DNA of 64,000 nt, taken from assembly GCA_951394405.1 (NCBI GenBank), contig OX596334.1, positions 2,790,001 through 2,854,000 of the forward strand. Reading direction: 5' to 3'. Positions 59,061 through 64,000 of the stretch are shown piece after piece. The translations under genes and the position numbers were made by a program. Below the pieces are notes generated by a model, which had not been told where the DNA came from, did no database searches, and saw nothing but the letters and a program-made list of their open reading frames with translations. How positions within the stretch are numbered: position 1 is the stretch's first letter; the number at the start of each line of letters is the position of its first letter. This stretch comes from Coprinellus micaceus (lineage: Eukaryota; Basidiomycota; Agaricomycetes; Agaricales; Psathyrellaceae).

Positions 59061-62000
59061 CCAGGCGGCTCGGAGGTGTGCGACCACGAAACTAGTTCGG
59101 ACAGCTCGAAACATCTACACCTCTTACTTACCTTCGAGGGATAGGGTACGACTTACCCAGCCCCGACGCATGCACATGGCGCCCGGCCTCGCGATTCCAG
59201 GAGAAGCCGGTCTCTAGTACGCTTCGAAGCTCGGGCGATCCGCTGCGGAACCTGAGGTGGGAGTGGGTCTTCCAGGTCCGCAACTGTTGCCAGCACTAAC
59301 CAGAGCATACCAGAGCTGCCAGGCCTACCTGCTCGACAACCCAAAAACATGTAACAACCGCCAGTCGCACAACAATCGGAACAACGGGATCTTCCTACAG
59401 CACCCGAACCCGGTTGTGGAACGCGAAGGAGTTATACTGCGCGCCATCATCAACCACACCTCTCTCAGGCTCGGGGCCTTGTCTCGCCCGCAGGCAACAT
59501 GGTTTGTAAGTGATATATATGATCCAGTCGCAGGATCTCGAGCCAACGCTTGAGCTTCAGTCAAACTATGGTAGTCCTTCAACACCAGTTCTCGGTACGG
59601 TAAGAGGATCTCAAGTGGGCCAGGTAAATTCCATCCATCCGTCGGGTATGGTTGGACAACTGAGGGCCTTTGTCATCCGTCGGTGTGAGAATTATTTCCT
59701 TCTCATTTCAAGTCTAGGTCGCGAGGATCGTCTGAAGGGGGCCATCACGGTTTCACCTTAGGCGTCAGAGGGCGACCGGCCGCCACACGGCCGAATGTGA
59801 CCCCATACACGCACTCGAAACACGCCTTTTGCCATGCTCCGGCTTTCCGCTGGTAGTTTCCGCGGTTTCCTAACTTGGGAAGTGGGCGCTTAATTCGTGG
59901 GGATGTGTTGCATGGTTCCCGACCCGACAAACAAGAGCTAGCGAGTCTTCCATCCGTTGGACACCAGTAACGACCACATCACACCTCTATTAGGAGGGGC
60001 CGCCGTTAAGACCGATCTCTATGCTTGGGAATAGGTGAGTATTTGGCGGACGGCACACATTGTCGGTGGGGTACGCGTTTTCGTGTATTCATTGGGAGAA
60101 ACGTCAAACCCTAGGCTCAATCGCACCAAGCACGGTCTGGCTGATTGCCGAACTTTGTTTGCCGACAGTGGCTGGCATCCTTTCATTCCAATAGGTAGGC
60201 TCACGGTTGTCGCAGTTCGCAACGCAGTTCGCAGCTGCAGCGCCGAAATAGCAGAGACGTCACAGTTTTCACACGCAAGTTGGTGGGCGTGATGCAACTG
60301 CAGCTGCGAACTGCGACAACCGTGAGCCTACCTAATATGGATCGGAGTTGCATCCTTGTGCGCGGGACTACGAAGCAAGCAGGACAGTTTGCTGAGAATT
60401 TGTCTATGTCTCCGCGAAATGAACCGGTAAGAATATAATCTACGATAGGCTGGCATGGTTGGTTTCTGGCTGGGAGAAGAAGTGGTCGCCGTCTAGCGCG
60501 GTCGCTGAGTGCACGACGGATGGAGGTTGCGCAAGGGTAAAGTCTGTTGAGTTACTGAGGATATTGCATGGAGTGCTCCCTGGAAACGCGTCACAGAACA
60601 ACGGTGGGGTTTATTGTCTCCTTCGAGCTGTCGAGGCCATTGGTTAGCATATCTTGACGCTGCCTGGCAAGGTAAATGCACCGAACTGCGGTCGCGGCGG
60701 GTGTGAACAGACTCTTTTAGCCTAGTTCAGACATATGGATGAAACATGTGGGGCTGAGTGTTGTTTTCAAGTTTAAAAGGGCTTGCACTGATCTCAATGC
60801 CAGCCCAACCGGTGCATATAATCCCTTACCTGTTTATTCGCCAGTCTGGTGGGGTCTGGTTGGCCTGGTAAGCCATGTATGGGAAGATATGATCTTATCT
60901 GACAGCCGCCAAAAACCTGATGTACTCCCCGATGCCTCCGCATTGGGCCCACTATTTTGAAGTTAAGCTTGATCGAGTTAACTTGGTGTAAAACGCGGTG
61001 TGGACTGGTCAGAGGTTCGAGAGCCTCGACCCTAACCTCCGGGGGTAGGGCGATGGCTAACCGGGAGTGGCTCCTGATCCGGATCCGTGGGAACGGCTCC
61101 TCGGCCAAAACACAATGGATACCGTGCTTCGTCGGGAATCCTTGACAGTTGCTTTGGAAATTTGCTAGTCAACATCCCGGCTTTTGCGTGACGGACGGCC
61201 CATATACCCCCACCATTGCACCCCCCGAGAGTGTGGCCTTTCCTTTGAACAAGCGGTGGAAGATGATTATGACGAGTAGAAGCAATCATTAATCAGGCTT
61301 CGGTTGTCCAGGTTTCTACAGTGGCGAAATTTCAACCACACTAGGTATGGTATGTTCGTTCCAGATCTTCCCTTTCACATAATCACTCTTCTTTGACTGC
61401 GCTATCTCTACAGCTTTTGCCGACCTTTTGGTGCGTGATTCTAGACGATTCCAGGACGAGTGGGAGTCTGGCGCCGCAGTCAGGGGTGCTGTGGGGGTTA
61501 AAACCGGACCTTGAGTGTTGCGGTGTGTCACATACACCATGTTCCTTTCTCGCCCCCGAACACTCTCCATCGTTTTGACCATTCTCTTTGTCTCCGCCTC
61601 CGTCGTTGGTGGCTGGGATGAGTGGAAAGAGCAAGATACATACAACAACGCTGGCGGAGACACTCAGATAGGTGGTGGAGGCCTCTATAGGTTCTAGAGA
61701 AAGGGAGGATCTTGGACCTGGGGCGACCTGCGACTAGGTGTTGTCATCGTGCCCCTCTCTCCAACACCGTCACGGGCGGGCTGGCCCAAAGCGCACCCGT
61801 ACTGATGGCATCGTCAGGCGAAGGGGAAAAAACAAATGTTGAGACGAGGTCCAATGGAGGGGTGTCATGTCCAGCATTATGGCGCCTTGTCTTGCTGCAT
61901 GAGAGGAGTGTCAAGGGAAACATGTGATGAGGGTTACCTACTGTGTGAAGTGCACCCTGTGAGTATATCACCTGCACGCCTTGAAGTTCTCATCTCTTAA

Positions 62001-62069
62001 CCACTCGGTTTCTGTAGATGCGTTCAATATGCATTCCTTTGGCTGGTGCTTCCTCTGTACTCTTAATTG
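59061..62069. other. Gene-poor interval with a MITE
   Basis: Apart from the foldback element at 60192-60334, nothing is supported. A 52-codon frame near 61540 begins MFLSRPRTLSIVLTILFV, resembling a signal peptide, but it is short and unsupported. Confidence 0.4.
60192..60334. mobile_element. 143-bp foldback MITE
   Basis: Perfect 30-bp terminal inverted repeats lie at 60192-60221 and 60305-60334; the left one begins TAGGTAGGCTCACGGTTGTC. Similarity continues inward, where the left arm has an extra copy of ACGCAGTTCGCA, so the arms pair with one bulge. The outermost bases are TA on both sides, which could be a TA target duplication as in Tc1/mariner-type elements. It codes for nothing. Its small size and long repeats fit a non-autonomous DNA transposon. 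Confidence 0.8.
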
Positions 62070-63918
62070 CTATATGTCTACCTGTTGTTCCAAACAAGCC
62101 CTCGTCCGACGCTGGAGGTAAATAAGCGCCCAAACCGCGTAGGCGATGTCGACGAGGAATAGGATAGTGATCGATGCTCGGAGAGCAGAGATGAAGAACG
62201 AGTGCTCCGATACACCACCCCCTGACAAAGTTCTGCGGGCTAATCCTGTGTTGTTTCCCTCATCGCGCAAGACATCAGTCCTCCATACAAGTCCGAATAT
62301 GGCGGAGACGAAGAGGATTAGCGACCTGAGATTCAAGTGATGGGGTTGGTCAGTTAGCCAAAGATGTTGATATGGGCAGGGAGGGAAGAGGATGTTGGAG
62401 CGTGCCAGACTCACCATATCGTTGAGGACGCAGGGAGGGAAACCACTATCCAAAATTTGAACAAACTGAGGTTCATCTGGCGGGATTCCTGTTTGGATGG
62501 TAAGTTAGATGTCAATAATGTGCTATGCTGAAAGTGGTGCGAGGGAACTGACTCGGAACCAGCCCTGAACGTATGCGACGCTCTTGGTTAGAGGTGAGCG
62601 AAAGTGGAGACTCAGGATGATGCCGAATACGAGCCCAGATACAGCCCGGGAGATTGAGAGGAAGGTTAGCGTGCGTATGAGTCTGTCTTCGCTCGCTGAT
62701 GGGATTTGGAATATGGTTGGGGACGCACTGAAGGAATGATGTTCAGGCGCTGTGCTCTGAGTGCGCGACGTAACAAGAGTAGATAACTCACGCTATCAGC
62801 ACGAGCGTGATGCTGATCAATATGTTCCACTCGAAAATGCGTGATTCTACAAAGTTCATCCATAGCACACGGGCTTTCGCAGCAGTGTCTCCGTCCTCGG
62901 TGTCCACAGTGTTGTGCCCTCCTTCGGTTCTCTCCAAAGTCATATCGTAGGCGGTCCTGAATGCAGGGAGACTGGCGTCTAGTTCTCCTGCATCCTCGAA
63001 CTTCGGCGCGCCATGCCTGATCTGGTTCTCGTAGTAACGCGGAATCCATAGCATAGCCAATAAATGGACCATTTGAATTGACCAGGCGATAAGAGTGATA
63101 GTTGACCGCAGTGCAGGTTTCCAGTTAGGTACCTTTTTGTAAAGGGTCTCGGCTTGGGATGACCCCGCTGGATGGTCAGACACCCTTGCTGGTGGAGATG
63201 CGCTACGGATTGAGGCGGGCAGGCTGTAGGGAGGAGGTTTCGGGTCATTCTCCACGATAGGCGAGACTGTTAGATGTGGGTTCGCATCGCAGGAGCTATG
63301 GGTAGAAGCCGCTTGGACCCAATGATCCAAGGTTAGGGGACCGGATGGCCGAGGTAGCCGTCCCCTAAACTCATGAGTATTGGAATTACAGACTGAAAGC
63401 TCACGGTTAGCGCAATTTCCGCGGTCAGTGGACAAGAGCAGCATACCAGGGCATAGCGGGGAGAGGGCGATGGGGACATATGTCTTCACCCTACATCCAT
63501 ATAATTAGTTTGTCTCTGAAAGATGCGTCAAGCCTTACCCAAAATGTTGAGGTATCATCCAGCCATCATCGACCCTGGAAGCGAGGCTAATGAATTACTT
63601 TCCCGAGGCATCAAAGGCGGAAACGTACATTTCGCAGGACCCGCAAGCTATGCATACCTGAGGTCCCAAAGGTTCTGTGGCTGGAACGGGGGCATAGTCT
63701 GTAAAAAAGAATTCCCTGGCATTTGTTTGCGTCGTTACAGTCTCCTCCTCGTCCGATTCATCGAGGCGAGTGAGGGTCATGCGGACATCGTTTCGAGACG
63801 AGGCCGAATCTGTGCTACGGGACCGAGACCGAGACCGAGACCGATTTGAATGCGCGGGCCTTGACCTGATGGTCCTCATCTTTTTGCCTGGAAAAATACA
63901 GTCGGCACCAGAGTCCAT
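62070..63918 (-). CDS. Multi-pass membrane protein
   Basis: Six exons, 63629-63918, 63539-63574, 62792-63490, 62553-62754, 62415-62488 and 62070-62325, give 518 residues in phase. The N terminus has an Arg/Ser dipeptide run encoded by a GAGACC-type microsatellite. A soluble segment follows (CIACGSCEMVDDGWMIPQHF and a Pro/Ser-rich linker). Hydrophobic helices follow: STITLIAWSIQMVHLLAMLW, ILISITLVLIAT, FLSISRAVSGLVFGIILSL, FKFWIVVSLPASSTIWSLIL with LFVSAIFGLVW, and ITILFLVDIAYAVWALIYL. I do not recognise the family. One intron (62755-62791) is only 37 nt, but a 40-nt intron also occurs at 34066-34105. The true start may lie further right, near or beyond the window edge. Confidence 0.68.
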
Positions 63919-64000
63919 GCATCTTCTGTGGAACCCGTGAGTTCTACAAATCTGACGATGAACTAGAGGCTTGCCTGCACGATGTTCCTCGTTCTACGCT

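Noticed and set aside
63823..63845. GAGACC microsatellite
   Set aside because: It lies inside the first exon of the membrane-protein gene and encodes its Arg/Ser run, so it is not an independent repeat element.

Overview
This is a eukaryotic window from a filamentous basidiomycete, most likely an Agaricomycete. The evidence is gene structure: many short introns (mostly 46-80 nt, a few near 40) with GTRNGT-like donors and CTNA-type branch sites, plus families typical of mushroom-forming fungi (F-box/LRR proteins, a Plavaka-type transposase, a DUF6698-like protein). No bacterial operons, rRNA, tRNA or CRISPR arrays were seen. All exon joins were made by hand from splice signals, reading phase and family resemblance; none is backed by transcripts or database searches.

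Left half (1-27.7 kb) is mostly ordinary gene space: an AT-hook nuclear protein running off the left edge (-), a MYND zinc-finger protein (-), a small Ser/Pro/His-rich protein (+), an F-box-like protein (+), an Msc2-type CDF zinc transporter with a very long His-rich loop (+), an 18-exon Zn(II)2Cys6 transcription factor (-) head-to-head with a Tsr4/PDCD2-type ribosome-assembly protein (+), a small membrane protein (-) and a second F-box protein (-). A 4-kb gene-poor stretch (7.2-11.2 kb) holds a 24-bp inverted repeat.

The middle (28.5-47.3 kb) is accessory and rearranged. An apparently intact Plavaka (CACTA-like) transposase of 13 exons is followed by the 3' end of an unidentified gene, a decayed ATP-citrate lyase copy containing an F-box gene fragment, a Ser/Pro-rich hypothetical gene, and two paralogous coiled-coil genes on either side of a decayed and internally shuffled HSP90 copy. 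Both housekeeping pseudogenes keep intron remnants, so they arose by DNA-level duplication or capture and not by retrotransposition.

The right part (49.5-64 kb) carries a DUF6698-like gene, a seven-helix membrane protein, a Cys/His-rich protein of unknown function with a clear TATA box, a coding relic, a 143-bp foldback MITE and a multi-pass membrane protein. A near-palindromic 11-mer, TTCAASTTGAA (S = G or C), recurs four times exactly between 28 and 49 kb. The lineage-specific genes at 38-57 kb are the best candidates for undescribed biology here.
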